NCBI RefSeq assembly: GCF_014191355.1
Contig: NZ_JACHWM010000005.1
Coordinates: 276,966 to 340,965, forward strand
Direction of reading: 5' to 3'
Origin: Methylobacterium sp. R2-1
GTDB lineage: Bacteria > Pseudomonadota > Alphaproteobacteria > Rhizobiales > Beijerinckiaceae
Length of the DNA stretch: 64,000 bases
The notes below the pieces were generated by a model. It did no database searches. It was given only the letters and a program-made list of their open reading frames with translations, and was not told the origin of the DNA. A program made the position numbers and the translations under genes. Positions within the stretch are counted from its first letter, which is position 1, and the number at the start of each line of letters is the position of its first letter. This document shows positions 9,673 to 21,292 of this stretch, one piece after another.

Positions 9673-10182
9673 ATGGACACGGACGATTTCGCCTACGATT
9701 TCGATGCCCCGGACTCGGATTGGAATTACGAGCCGTCGCGGGCCGATCTGTTCCGGCAGATCGATGCGCCTCTCTACACCACCGACTCGGATGGCTGGCT
9801 GACCTACTACAATGACGCCGCCGCGCAGCTCTGGGGGTTTCGTCCCGTGCTCGGCAAGGCTCGCTGGTGCGGGTCGTGGCGGTTGTTCGAGGCAGACGGG
9901 AGACCGCTCCCGCACGATCTCTCGCCGATGGCCGTCACCCTCAGAGAAGGCCGCGCCCCCCGCGGCATCCAGATCGGCCTCGAACGGCCGGATGGGAGCC
10001 GGATGGCGTTCATGCCCTATCCTACGGCGCTGCGTGACAACCGGGGCGCCTTGGTCGGTGGCTGCAGCATCCTCCTCAAGGTCGAACGACCCAGCCTGCG
10101 CGTCAGCTTCCGCAGCCCGCTTCAGGGCCGACCGACGCTTCGGGCTGCACAACTTGCGGGCATGCACAGATGTTCGGCGTGA
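9673..10182 (+). CDS. Stand-alone PAS domain protein
   Basis: Protein of 169 residues consisting essentially of one PAS domain. It runs from LFRQIDAPLYTTDSDGWLTYYNDAAAQLWGF to the PAC-like end GALVGGCSILLKVE. The pattern of asking whether a user-like input is acceptable, seen in single-PAS proteins of this order, suggests a sensory partner without its own output domain. ATG 9673 is preferred over GTG 9661 because GGGGAG lies about 5 bases upstream. The last 25 residues are basic and unstructured. It sits beside two PAS kinases and could supply them with a signal (inference). Confidence 0.75.
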   Translation: MDTDDFAYDFDAPDSDWNYEPSRADLFRQIDAPLYTTDSDGWLTYYNDAAAQLWGFRPVLGKARWCGSWRLFEADGRPLPHDLSPMAVTLREGRAPRGIQIGLERPDGSRMAFMPYPTALRDNRGALVGGCSILLKVERPSLRVSFRSPLQGRPTLRAAQLAGMHRCSA

Positions 10183-10282
10183 CGTTGCCGGAGACGCGGC
10201 TGCGATCCACCTCGTTCACGCGGTGCGATCCGAGGAATGATCCGGCGAATTGCGCCGCGGCCTGAGAAGAAAGAAGGAAGCC

Positions 10283-10447
10283 ATGTCGGTTGATACCAAC
10301 TGGAGCCTCGATGCCGTCCAGAGCCTGCGCAGCATGGCCCGCGAGGGCGTGCCCGTGTCCGTCATCAGTCTGAGGCTGAAGCGGCCGGTCGATGCAGTGT
10401 GTGCTAAGCTCGCCGAACTCGGCATCACGCCGAAGGTCGAGGCCTGA
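10283..10447 (+). CDS. GcrA-like helix-turn-helix mini-protein
   Basis: Protein of 54 residues starting MSVDTNWSLDAVQSLRSM. The layout is Trp7, then a helix, then EGVPVSVISLRLKRP, then VDAVCAKLAELGI. It matches the N-terminal helix-turn-helix of GcrA (W-x-x-E-x2-L... I-A-x-x-L... AV-x-K-x-x-LGL), the alphaproteobacterial cell-cycle regulator that reads DNA methylation. Only that domain is present. The start is firm: AAGGAAG lies just upstream of ATG 10283. A role as a small DNA-binding protein is inference. The next gene downstream is convergent. Confidence 0.72.
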   Translation: MSVDTNWSLDAVQSLRSMAREGVPVSVISLRLKRPVDAVCAKLAELGITPKVEA

Positions 10448-10498
10448 CCGATCCGGATGGACGCCCGCGGCCTCAAGCCTGGGCGCCCACCCGTCGCA

Positions 10499-10939
10499 CT
10501 ACCAAGTTCCAGTATTCTCCATCGACGCCCAGGGCTCTTGCGGCGGCCTCGATCCGCCCTTCTGCAGGATCTCGATGGAGATGCCGTCGGGCGAGCGCAC
10601 GAAGGCCATGTACCCGTCACGCGGTGGCCGGTTGATGGTCACACCGGCATCCTTCAGCCGCTGGCAGAAGGCGTAGATGTCGTCGACCTGATAGGCGAGG
10701 TGCCCGAAGTTGCGCCCGCCTGAATACTCCTGCGGATCCCAATTGTAGGTCAGTTCGATCAAGGGCGACTTCGTCGCCTCGGCTCGCTCGACGTCGCCGG
10801 GGGCGGCGAGGAAGACGAGGGTGAACCGGCCCTTCTCGTTTTCGACCCGACGCACCTCCTTTAGTCCGAAGGTATCGACGTAGAAGGCGAGCGCGCGGTC
10901 GAGATCCGCCACGCGGACCATCGTGTGCAGGTATTCCAT
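10499..10939 (-). CDS. gloA: Glyoxalase I (lactoylglutathione lyase) family protein
   Basis: Metal-dependent vicinal-oxygen-chelate enzyme that isomerises the methylglyoxal-glutathione hemithioacetal to S-lactoylglutathione. The 146-residue protein starts MEYLHTMVRV, with the first metal His. It contains the hallmark LAFYVDTFGLKEVRR, an ELTYNWD metal Glu, GHLAYQVDDIY with the second His, and RSPDGISIEILQ with the final Glu. ATG 10939 is chosen because the family begins with this strand. The longer open frame is Pro/Ser-rich and not homologous. It is a single-gene unit. Confidence 0.9.
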   Translation of the reverse strand: MEYLHTMVRVADLDRALAFYVDTFGLKEVRRVENEKGRFTLVFLAAPGDVERAEATKSPLIELTYNWDPQEYSGGRNFGHLAYQVDDIYAFCQRLKDAGVTINRPPRDGYMAFVRSPDGISIEILQKGGSRPPQEPWASMENTGTW

Positions 10940-11277
10940 GGCTACACCGGATGATGACAGGGGTGGTCGGCTATCTGGCCCGAGGCGCGCACCCGTCAAC
11001 GGGCTGGCGGACGGGCGTTCGGCGTCTAGGGCCGGCTCAGGCGGGCTACGTGGCGGCCCGCAACTGCGCATCATCGACTACAGCTATTTGAAGTAACAGA
11101 TAATTGACAAAACAGTCACATTCTTCGAATTGCTCATTTTCGCCGTTTCGCTTACCCGGCATTGCGAAATCTCTATTAGACGCTGTAAAAGATGAAGCTG
11201 AGTGTCAGGAGAAAATCGTTCTCCGTCGATTTGACTTGGAGGCGCGAGGTCACATCAAGGAAGTCTACGCATCGACA

Positions 11278-12264
11278 ATGGCATGGGAGAAAGCTCCCTG
11301 TCGCGATGACTTCTACCGCGTCTCGATTGAGCGCACGGACCCTGGGGCGCTGCACGTGAAGACGGGCTCGGTCATCCGCGGGATCGGCGAGATCGAACAC
11401 GCGACCCCCGAGCAGATCCTGGCGCATCCAGAGTTTCCGAGGGCGCGGCGCGTCTTTGTCTCGGAACACGCGAGGGTCTACGAGGCCGGCATGTTTCCGG
11501 CTCGGTTCGGTGCCGATGCCGGGCGGGTCACCACGCTCGCCATCATCGTGTGCCAGCATGCCGACTACGATCCGACCGACAGGGCGAGTTGGCCGACGCT
11601 GAGCCGCCTGAAGGACACCGTTGCCCGTTTCGGGTTCGCCAGTCCCAGGCTGATCGACAGCTTCGTCGCGCGGCTCGCGCAGACCGGCTATCTCGAACTC
11701 AGGCAGCAGCCGGAGGACAACCGGGTGCGTCTCCTGTGCCCGACCGAGCGCCTCCTGGCCTGGGATCGCGAGTGGATGGCGGCCCACTATGCGGCTCTCG
11801 AAGTTCTCTATCCGGAGCCCGGTTTCGGCCCACCGAGGCAGCGCGACGTTGCCTTCCAGGCCGCACATGCCCGGTCGGCCGTCGCGGCGTTCGATACGAT
11901 CATCGCGATGATGTGGAGCAACTTGGAGATTGTCTTCTTCCTCAGCAGCACGAGCGCACTGATCATCCTGCTGTCGCTCTTCGAGATGGGTGGCAGCGAT
12001 CCGGAAAGCCGCATCCGCGAAGCCGATCTCGTCGAGCTCGCGCCACGCTTCGCCGTTTCACGCAGCCATGTACGCAACATCATGGCCGTCGCGCAGGAGC
12101 GGAACTTCCTCGTCCGCTCGGGGCCGCGCAACGCCTACATCCAACTCACCCCGCACTGGATCGCCGCCTTCGACCGCTTCATCGCCGGCAGCCTCGCCCA
12201 AAGCGACCTCACCTACCGGCTCGCCCTGCGGCATCAGGTGGAACAGGCTCGTTTCGAGGCCTGA
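11278..12264 (+). CDS. Hypothetical protein with two probable winged-helix domains
   Basis: Unrecognised soluble protein of 328 residues from ATG 11278. The open frame extends back to 11104, but that upstream part is low in GC and unlike the rest. Residues 80-170 resemble a winged helix (TLSRLKDTVARFGFASPRLIDSFVARLAQTGYLE...), with wing-like EDNRVRLL. A second such domain lies near the C-terminus (LVELAPRFAVSRSHVRNIMAVAQERNFLV). Between them is a hydrophobic helix around EIVFFLSSTSALIILLSLF. MarR-like DNA binding is plausible. I can name no function. It sits immediately upstream of pepN on the same strand, 77 bases away. Confidence 0.65.
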   Translation: MAWEKAPCRDDFYRVSIERTDPGALHVKTGSVIRGIGEIEHATPEQILAHPEFPRARRVFVSEHARVYEAGMFPARFGADAGRVTTLAIIVCQHADYDPTDRASWPTLSRLKDTVARFGFASPRLIDSFVARLAQTGYLELRQQPEDNRVRLLCPTERLLAWDREWMAAHYAALEVLYPEPGFGPPRQRDVAFQAAHARSAVAAFDTIIAMMWSNLEIVFFLSSTSALIILLSLFEMGGSDPESRIREADLVELAPRFAVSRSHVRNIMAVAQERNFLVRSGPRNAYIQLTPHWIAAFDRFIAGSLAQSDLTYRLALRHQVEQARFEA

Positions 12265-12341
12265 TCGTACCGCGACGGATTCCGCTCGCAGGGGATCGCC
12301 TCTAGAAGGCGTGACCTTTTCCCGACGGCGAGCCCTGCCCG

Positions 12342-14978
12342 ATGCGCACCGAGACGCCCCCGACCGTCCGCCTCGAGGACTATCGTCCGAGCGATCATCT
12401 GATCGACCGGGTCGAACTCGACGTGCGCCTCGACCCGCACGACACCCGCGTGACGGCGACCCTGGCGCTGCGTCCGAACCCGGCGGGGCGTGCGGGCGCG
12501 CCCCTCGTCCTCGACGGCGACGACCTCAGCCTGCTGGCCCTCGAATGCGACGGGCAGGCGCTCGCGTCCGATGCCTACGGCGTCGAAGCCTCCGGCCTCA
12601 CGGTGCATGCGCCCCCGCAGCGCCCCTTCACCCTACGGATCGAAACGCGGCTCGATCCGACCGCCAACACGCGGCTGATGGGCCTCTACCGCTCGAACGG
12701 CGTCTACTGCACGCAGTGCGAGGCCGACGGCTTCCGGCGGATCACCTACTTCCTCGATCGGCCGGACGTGCTCTCGGTCTACACCACCCGCATCGAGGCG
12801 GAGCGGGAGGCTGTCCCGGTCCTGCTCGGGAACGGCAACCCGGTCGAGGCGGGCGAGGTGCCGGGGACGGGCCGGCATTACGCGATCTGGCACGATCCGC
12901 TGCCCAAGCCCGCCTACCTGTTCGCGCTGGTGGGCGGGCGGCTCGACCGCGTCTCCAAGCCCTTCACCACCATGGAGGGCCGGCCCGTCGAGATTGCCGT
13001 CTATGTCGAGCCGGGCAAGGGTGACCGGGCGGCCTACGCGCTCGACGCGGTGGAGCGCTCCATGGCCTGGGACGAGGCAGCGTTCGGGCGCGCCTACGAT
13101 CTCGACGTGTTCAACGTCGTCGCCGTCTCCGACTTCAACATGGGGGCGATGGAGAACAAGGGCCTCAACATTTTCAACGACAAGTACGTGCTCGCGTCGC
13201 CTGAGACCGCGACCGATGCGGATTACGCGGCGATCGAGGCGATCATCGCCCACGAGTACTTCCACAATTGGTCGGGAAACCGCGTCACCTGCCGCGACTG
13301 GTTCCAACTCTGCCTGAAGGAGGGCCTCACCGTCTTCCGCGACCAGGAATTCTCGTCCGACATGCGCTCGCGGGCCGTCCATCGGATCGCCGAGGTGCGC
13401 ACCCTGCGCGCCCGCCAGTTCCCGGAGGATGCCGGCCCGCTCGCCCACCCGGTGCGGCCGAAGCAATATGCCGAGATCAACAACTTCTACACGGCGACGG
13501 TCTACGAGAAGGGCGCCGAGATCGTGCGGATGCTGCGCACGCTGATCGGCGAGGCGGCGTTCCGCGCCGGAATGGACCGCTACTTCGCCGACAACGACGG
13601 TACAGCCGCGACCGTCGAGGACTTCTTGAGGGCCTTCGAAACGGTAACCGGCCGTGATCTCGCCCGCTTCGCCGAGTGGTACGAGCGACCGGGAACGCCG
13701 AGGGTCGCCGTCTCCAGCCACTATGATGCGGCCGCCAAGACGTACCGCCTCGCCTTCCGGCAGACGCGCCCCGGCGCTGGCGCGGATGCGCCGCCCCTCG
13801 TCATCCCGGTCCGCCTCGGCCTCATCGGTGCCGAGGGGCCCCTGGACGAGGCGACGAGCGAGCGCGTCGAGACCGGCGTGTTCGTCCTCGATGCGGCCGA
13901 GGATGCCCTCACCTTCGAGAATGTGGCGGCCGAGCCCGTTCCCTCGCTGTTTCGTGCCTTCTCGGCGCCGGTGCGCGTGGAGAGCACCCTCGACGATGCG
14001 GCGCGTCTGATCCTGCTGCGCCACGATCCCGACAGCTTCAACCGTTGGGAGGCGGCTCAGCGCGTCGCTCTGGGCCTGATGGCGAGGCAGGCGCGCGGCG
14101 AAACGATCGAGAGCGCCGGCGCCGACGACTTCGTCGCCGCGCTGAATGCCTTCCTCGACGCGGACGCCCTGCGCGATCCGGCCTTCGCCGCCCAGGTCCT
14201 CGCCCTGCCGAGTGAAGGCGACCTCGCGGATGAGCTCGAAACGGAGACCGACCCCGACGCGATCTTTTCCGCGCGCCGCGCGCTGCGCCGCCGCCTCGGC
14301 ACGGGTCTGCGCGAGCGCCTGACGAGCCTGCGCGAGGCGCTGGCCGAGCCGGCAGGAACACCCTTCTCGCCGGATGCCGCTGCAGCGGGGCGCCGGGCGC
14401 TGCGCAATGCCGCCCTCGACCTGATCGCCGCGGCCGACCCGCAGGCCGGCGCGGCCCTGGCCCAGGCGCAGATCGACGCGGCCACGAACATGACCGACCG
14501 ACTCGCCGGGCTGGCGACCCGCGCACTGCTGCCGGGAGAGCCCCGGGAAGTCGCGCTGACTGCGTTCGCCGAGCGTTACGCCGACGAGCCCCTCGTCCTC
14601 GACAAGTGGTTCGCGATCCAGGCGATGATTCCCGAGGACGGGACGGTGGCGCGGATCCGCCAGCTTCAGAGCCACCCGGCTTTCGCCATGACCAACCCGA
14701 ACCGTGTGCGCTCCCTCATCGGCAGCTTCAGCCTCGCCAACCCGACCCAGTTCAACCGTCTGGACGGCGCCGGCTATGCCCTCGTGGCCGAGACGGTGCT
14801 GGCTCTCGACGGCACCAACCCGCAGGTCGCCGCGCGCCTCATGACCGCCTTCGGACCCTGGCGCCGCCTCGAACCGGGACGCCGCGCCGCGGCCGAAGCC
14901 GCCCTGCGTCGCATCGTTGCCACGCCCGGACTTTCTCGCGATGTGACCGACATCGTCACACGAAGCGTGGCCGGCTAG
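12342..14978 (+). CDS. pepN: Aminopeptidase N (M1 zinc metallopeptidase)
   Basis: Cytosolic aminopeptidase that removes N-terminal residues from peptides. The 878 residues match the bacterial PepN length. The substrate-anchoring GAMEN motif is near residue 268, the zinc motif HEYFHNW near 303, and the third ligand Glu in LKEGLTVFRDQEF about 20 residues later. The N-terminal DYRPSDHLIDRVELDVRLD and the C-terminal helical-repeat domain with NPNRVRSL and FN-LDG-GY motifs are typical. ATG 12342 precedes the conserved start closely. The PAS kinase follows 199 bases downstream on the same strand. Confidence 0.96.
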   Translation: MRTETPPTVRLEDYRPSDHLIDRVELDVRLDPHDTRVTATLALRPNPAGRAGAPLVLDGDDLSLLALECDGQALASDAYGVEASGLTVHAPPQRPFTLRIETRLDPTANTRLMGLYRSNGVYCTQCEADGFRRITYFLDRPDVLSVYTTRIEAEREAVPVLLGNGNPVEAGEVPGTGRHYAIWHDPLPKPAYLFALVGGRLDRVSKPFTTMEGRPVEIAVYVEPGKGDRAAYALDAVERSMAWDEAAFGRAYDLDVFNVVAVSDFNMGAMENKGLNIFNDKYVLASPETATDADYAAIEAIIAHEYFHNWSGNRVTCRDWFQLCLKEGLTVFRDQEFSSDMRSRAVHRIAEVRTLRARQFPEDAGPLAHPVRPKQYAEINNFYTATVYEKGAEIVRMLRTLIGEAAFRAGMDRYFADNDGTAATVEDFLRAFETVTGRDLARFAEWYERPGTPRVAVSSHYDAAAKTYRLAFRQTRPGAGADAPPLVIPVRLGLIGAEGPLDEATSERVETGVFVLDAAEDALTFENVAAEPVPSLFRAFSAPVRVESTLDDAARLILLRHDPDSFNRWEAAQRVALGLMARQARGETIESAGADDFVAALNAFLDADALRDPAFAAQVLALPSEGDLADELETETDPDAIFSARRALRRRLGTGLRERLTSLREALAEPAGTPFSPDAAAAGRRALRNAALDLIAAADPQAGAALAQAQIDAATNMTDRLAGLATRALLPGEPREVALTAFAERYADEPLVLDKWFAIQAMIPEDGTVARIRQLQSHPAFAMTNPNRVRSLIGSFSLANPTQFNRLDGAGYALVAETVLALDGTNPQVAARLMTAFGPWRRLEPGRRAAAEAALRRIVATPGLSRDVTDIVTRSVAG

Positions 14979-15177
14979 TTAAGACTCTGTTGAGGATAAC
15001 GTTTCGGCGACTCACCGCCGCCGAAACGGCCCTCCAAGCGCCTTGCCGAGTCAACACCGAGCTCCAAAAACCGCGTGGACAAACGTCCGTCCGCGATGTC
15101 CAATGTGAATACGATTCGAAACCACCGGCGCGGCCCAGGCCGAGGCGCCGTTCCCAGACCAGCGTAGAGGTGTCGAT

Positions 15178-17538
<2,361 letters not shown>

Positions 17539-17579
17539 CGATCAGCCCGCCCATTCGAACGCGACCAGCAGGCGCCTAA

Positions 17580-18494
17580 TCAATCCGGCGGGTGCGCCGC
17601 GATCCAGTGGTGGGCGATGTCGATGCGGCGCGTCACCCAGACCCGGTCATGGGCGGCGATGTGGTCGAGGAAGCGGATCAGTCCCGCCGCTCGGTCCGGA
17701 CGCCCCGCGAGCCGACCGGGCAGGCCGATCGACAGCATCTTCGGCGCCATCTCGCCTTCCGCGTGAAGCACATCGAAGCTGTCGCGCAGGTCGGTGAAGA
17801 AATGCTCGGCGGTGTTGAAGCCCTGGAAGGTGGCGAACCGCATGTCGTTCGCGTCGAGGGTATAGGGTACGACGAGCTGCTGACCGCTGGGTCCCCTGAG
17901 CCAGTAAGGCAGCTCGTCGGCGTAGGAATCGGCAAGATAGGTGAAGCCCCGCTCCATCGCCAGCGGCAGGGTGTGCTCGGAGAAGCGGCCGGTGTACCAG
18001 CCGAGCGGCCGGCTTCTGGTCACCTGCCTGTGCAGGCGAATCGCTTCGTCCATTTGGGCGGCCTCCGCCGCCGCGTCGAAGGCGGAATAGTCGATCCAGC
18101 GCAGGCCGTGGCTCGCGATCTCCCAATCCGCCTCGAGCATGGCGGCCACGGCCACCGGATTGCGTTCCAGCGCCCGCGTCACCCCGAACACCCTCACCGG
18201 CAGCCCGCGCTGCGAGAAGATCCGCTACAGCCGTCAGAACCCGGTGCGGGCGCCGTACTCGTAAACCGACTCGACGCTCAGGTTCCGCCGTCCCGGCCAG
18301 GGCAACGTCGGCACCACCTCGGTTAGGTAGCCCTCCGAAGCCGCATCGCCGTCCAGGATGCAGTTCTCGCCGCCCTCCTCGTAATTGACGACGAACTGCA
18401 CGGCGACGCGCACCTCGTCCGGCCGACGAGGATCGGGCGGGGTGCGGCCGTAGCCGGCGAGGTCACGGGGATAGGTGGGATCGGGCGTGCCCAA
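17580..18494 (-). pseudogene. puuE: Allantoinase PuuE (polysaccharide deacetylase fold), broken by two nonsense codons
   Basis: In intact form PuuE hydrolyses allantoin in purine catabolism. A single continuous frame of 305 codons matches the family from TYPRDLAGYGRTPPDP and VQFVVNYEEGGENC to the C-terminal RFLDHIAAHDRVWVTRRIDIAHHW. It is interrupted by TGA (18236-18234, codon 87) and TAG (18227-18225, codon 90), with no frameshift between. The context reads ...YGARTGF-stop-R-L-stop-RIFSQRGLPV, where relatives usually have Trp and an aromatic or His. TTG 18494 is chosen as the original start because GGAG lies 8-9 bases upstream. The C-terminal piece alone could begin at 18197 but lacks the N-terminal metal-site half. 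Confidence 0.85.
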
Positions 18495-18848
18495 GGCGTG
18501 GTCTCCGAGACAGAACCCATTCTCCGAAGCAAGACCCGTGGAGGCAAGACGCGCACGGCGCATGAACACTCGTCGCGGCAACGACCGTCCGGCTTCGGTG
18601 ATCCGCGAGACGGCCGGTCGAGACCGGAGAACCGGGGCAGGTGGAATGGCGGAAAGCTTGCAAGAGCCTGTCGGCGCACCGGCCCGATCCACACTGCCCT
18701 GCGATCATCCGATCATTCTCTTCGTGGTAGAGGACCGCCCGCGAGACGATCGATCTGTCGTCGATGTCCTCCCGCTCTCCGCAAGACACAAGGATGAGCG
18801 CCCGGCTCGGCGAAGATCACGACCCAGCCTGTTCGAGGGGAAGCATCC
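18495..18848. other. Divergent spacer between puuE remnant and arginase gene
   Basis: About 354 bases. Open frames here run in several directions but have no ribosome-binding site or family resemblance, so I see no gene. A short AT-rich patch near 18705-18725 may belong to the arginase promoter. Confidence 0.35.
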
Positions 18849-19778
18849 ATGCATCCGTCACCCATCATCGAACTCATCGGTGCACCGATCGAGATCGGAA
18901 CGAGCGAGCCCGGAGCCGTGATGGGACCGGCCGCCCTGCGCACCGCCGGTTTGGTGCGGGTGCTGCAGGATCTCGGGCTCACGGTCCGCGACCGAGGCGA
19001 TCTCGCCCCTGTCTGCGCGCCGGGCCAGCGCGACCTCCCGGCGATCCGCGCCTGGATGACCGAAATTTCACGGGCGGTCGAAACGGCCCTGGATGGCGGA
19101 AACCTGCCGCTCGTCACGGGCGGCGATCACAGCCTGTCGCTCGGCTCGATCGACGGAGCGCTGCGCCATTGCAGCCGCACCGGCCGGCCGCTCTTCGTGC
19201 TGTGGCTCGACGCCCATGCCGACTTCAACACCCTGGAGACCTCACCCTCGGGCAACGTCCACGGCATGCCGCTGGCCGCCTTGTGCGGCGAGCCCGGCTT
19301 CGACGATCTGTTTGACGCTGGCGAGCGCCCGCTGCTCGATCCGAGCCGCGTCTGCTTGTTCGGCCTGCGCTCCATTGATGCCGGGGAGCGGGCGATCGTG
19401 ACTCAGCGGCAAGTGAACGTCGTCGATATGCGCACCATCGACGAGTTCGGCGTCGTGGCGCCGCTGCGCCGCGTCCTCGACCGAGTGGCGGCCGAGAACG
19501 GCCACCTGCACGCGAGCTTCGACGTGGATTTCCTCGATCCCACCATCGTGCCGGGCGTCGGCACGACGGTGCCGGGCGGGGCGACGTTTCGCGAGGCGCA
19601 TCTCATCATGGAGATGCTGTGCGATTCCGGCCTTGTCGGCTCCCTCGACGTGGTGGAGCTGAACCCGTTCCTCGACGAGCGCGGGCGCAGCGCGCGGGTG
19701 CTCGTCGAGCTGGTGGCGAGCCTGTTCGGCCGCCGCATCATCGACCGCCCGACGGAGCTGTCGCCGCTGGAGGCGTGA
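18849..19778 (+). CDS. rocF: Arginase
   Basis: Manganese enzyme that hydrolyses arginine to ornithine and urea. The 309-residue protein has all ureohydrolase signatures: GGDHSLSLG (first His), WLDAHADFNT (Asp-His-Asp cluster), and SFDVDFLDP (last Asp pair). The GAPIEIGTSEPGAVMGP and VPGGATFREAHL segments favour true arginase over agmatinase. ATG 18849 is consistent with the conserved IELIGAP start. Urea or ornithine released would feed nitrogen metabolism, and the neighbouring broken allantoinase gene also belongs to nitrogen salvage. Confidence 0.93.
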   Translation: MHPSPIIELIGAPIEIGTSEPGAVMGPAALRTAGLVRVLQDLGLTVRDRGDLAPVCAPGQRDLPAIRAWMTEISRAVETALDGGNLPLVTGGDHSLSLGSIDGALRHCSRTGRPLFVLWLDAHADFNTLETSPSGNVHGMPLAALCGEPGFDDLFDAGERPLLDPSRVCLFGLRSIDAGERAIVTQRQVNVVDMRTIDEFGVVAPLRRVLDRVAAENGHLHASFDVDFLDPTIVPGVGTTVPGGATFREAHLIMEMLCDSGLVGSLDVVELNPFLDERGRSARVLVELVASLFGRRIIDRPTELSPLEA

Positions 19779-19787
19779 GCGGCCTGC

Positions 19788-19833
19788 GCCGATCTCTTCA
19801 TGCCGATGAGGCGTCAGCCGATCTCTTCATGCC
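19788..19833. repeat. 17-bp direct repeat at the zwf 3' end
   Basis: GCCGATCTCTTCATGCC occurs at 19788-19804 and again at 19817-19833. The second copy encodes the last codons and stop region of zwf. The first lies just outside it, between zwf and the arginase stop. This looks like a small tandem duplication with a 29-base period. Confidence 0.85.
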
Positions 19834-21292
19834 ACGTGCGGCCGTCGCGCTCGATTAGGGCGATCGAGGCGGTCGGCCCCCAGCTTCCGGCGGCGTAGGG
19901 GCGCGGCGGCTCGGGGCGGTCGGCCCATGCTTTCAGCAGCGTGTCGGCCCAGGCCCAGGCCACCTCCACCTCGTCGCGCCGCATGAAAAGGGTGGCGTTG
20001 CCGCGCACCACATCCATCAGCAGGCGCTCGTAGGCATCCGGGTAGCGCTGCTTGAACGTCTCCTCGAAGGAGATGTCGAGGTTGGTCGGGCGCAGGCGCA
20101 TGCCGCCGGGACCCGGATCCTTGGTCATCACCTCGAGCTTCATGCCCTCCTCGGGCTGGAGGCGGATGACGAGGCGGTTCGGCTCGCGCCCGAAAGCATC
20201 GGTGGGGAAGATCGAGAACGGCGAGGCGCGGAACTGCACCACGATCTCGGACAATTTCTTCGGCAGGCGCTTGCCGGTGCGGACGTAGAACGGCACGCCG
20301 GCCCAACGCCCGCTGCGGACTTCGAGCTTGAGGGCCACGAAGGTCTCGGTCCGGCTCGCGGCGTCGCTGCCGAGGTCGGCCTGATAGCCCACCACCGGCC
20401 GGCCGCCGACGGCGCCCGCCGCGTACTGGCCACGCACAGTGACGCTCTGCACGTCCGCCGCGGTGATGGGCTTGAGGGCGCGCAGCACCTTCAGCTTCTC
20501 GTCTCGCACGGAATTCGCGTCGAGCGAGATCGGGCTCTCCATCGCCGTGAGGCAAAGGAGCTGAAGGATATGGTTCTGCACCATGTCGCGCAGGGCGCCC
20601 GAGGTGTCGTAGTAGCCGCCGCGCCCTTCCACGCCGACCGTCTCGCCCACCGTGATCTGCACGTGGTCGATCACGTCGGCGTTCCAGAGCCGCTCGAAGA
20701 TCGTGTTGGCAAAGCGCAGGGCCAGCAGGTTCTGCACCGTCTCCTTGCCGAGATAGTGGTCGATGCGGAAGATCTGGCTCTCGGGAAACACCGCGCCGAC
20801 GGCGTCGTTGATGGCACGGGCGGATTTCAGATCCTTGCCGATCGGCTTTTCGAGCACGACGCGGCTGTTCTCGCCGATCAGCCCATAACGGTCGAGGTTG
20901 CGGCAGATCGAACCGTAGAGATCGGGCGAGGTGGCGAGATAGTAGGGCCTGATCCGATCGGGCCGCTCGTCGAGCAGGGTCTTCAATTCGTCCCAGCCAT
21001 CGTCGCCCAGGGCATCGACCGCCACGTAGAACAGGTGATCGAGAAAGCCGGCGAGCCTGGTCTCGTCGATCTCGGCCGACGGCACGAAGCTCTTCAGGGC
21101 GTCTCGGGCGTGCTCCCTGAATTCTTCCACGGTCATATGGCTGCGCGAGGCGCCGATGATGCGGCTCGTCTCGGGAATCTGGGCGTCGCGGTAGCGCTGG
21201 TAGAGAGCTGGCAGAAGCTTGCGCTGGGTCAGGTCGCCGGTGGCGCCGAACACGACGTAATCGAAGGGCGAGACGGGGATGATGGTGGCCAA
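19814..21292 (-). CDS. zwf: Glucose-6-phosphate 1-dehydrogenase
   Basis: Oxidises glucose 6-phosphate to 6-phosphogluconolactone with NAD(P)+, the entry to the oxidative pentose phosphate and Entner-Doudoroff routes. The 492 residues fit the family. The nucleotide fold begins VFGATGDLTQRKLLPALY. The substrate site RIDHYLGKETVQNLL is intact, and the C-terminal LLMDVVRGNATLFMRRDEVEVAW is typical. ATG 21292 has GGGAG about 7 bases upstream. It is a lone gene without pgl or edd next to it. Its product step connects sugar phosphates to the phosphoketolase block further right. Confidence 0.96.
   Translation of the reverse strand: MATIIPVSPFDYVVFGATGDLTQRKLLPALYQRYRDAQIPETSRIIGASRSHMTVEEFREHARDALKSFVPSAEIDETRLAGFLDHLFYVAVDALGDDGWDELKTLLDERPDRIRPYYLATSPDLYGSICRNLDRYGLIGENSRVVLEKPIGKDLKSARAINDAVGAVFPESQIFRIDHYLGKETVQNLLALRFANTIFERLWNADVIDHVQITVGETVGVEGRGGYYDTSGALRDMVQNHILQLLCLTAMESPISLDANSVRDEKLKVLRALKPITAADVQSVTVRGQYAAGAVGGRPVVGYQADLGSDAASRTETFVALKLEVRSGRWAGVPFYVRTGKRLPKKLSEIVVQFRASPFSIFPTDAFGREPNRLVIRLQPEEGMKLEVMTKDPGPGGMRLRPTNLDISFEETFKQRYPDAYERLLMDVVRGNATLFMRRDEVEVAWAWADTLLKAWADRPEPPRPYAAGSWGPTASIALIERDGRTWHEEIG

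Noticed and set aside
12633..14675. 680-codon open frame antisense to pepN
   Set aside because: pepN has all catalytic motifs in the sense frame. The antisense product is Arg/Gly/Val-rich with no domain, a usual effect of high-GC third positions.
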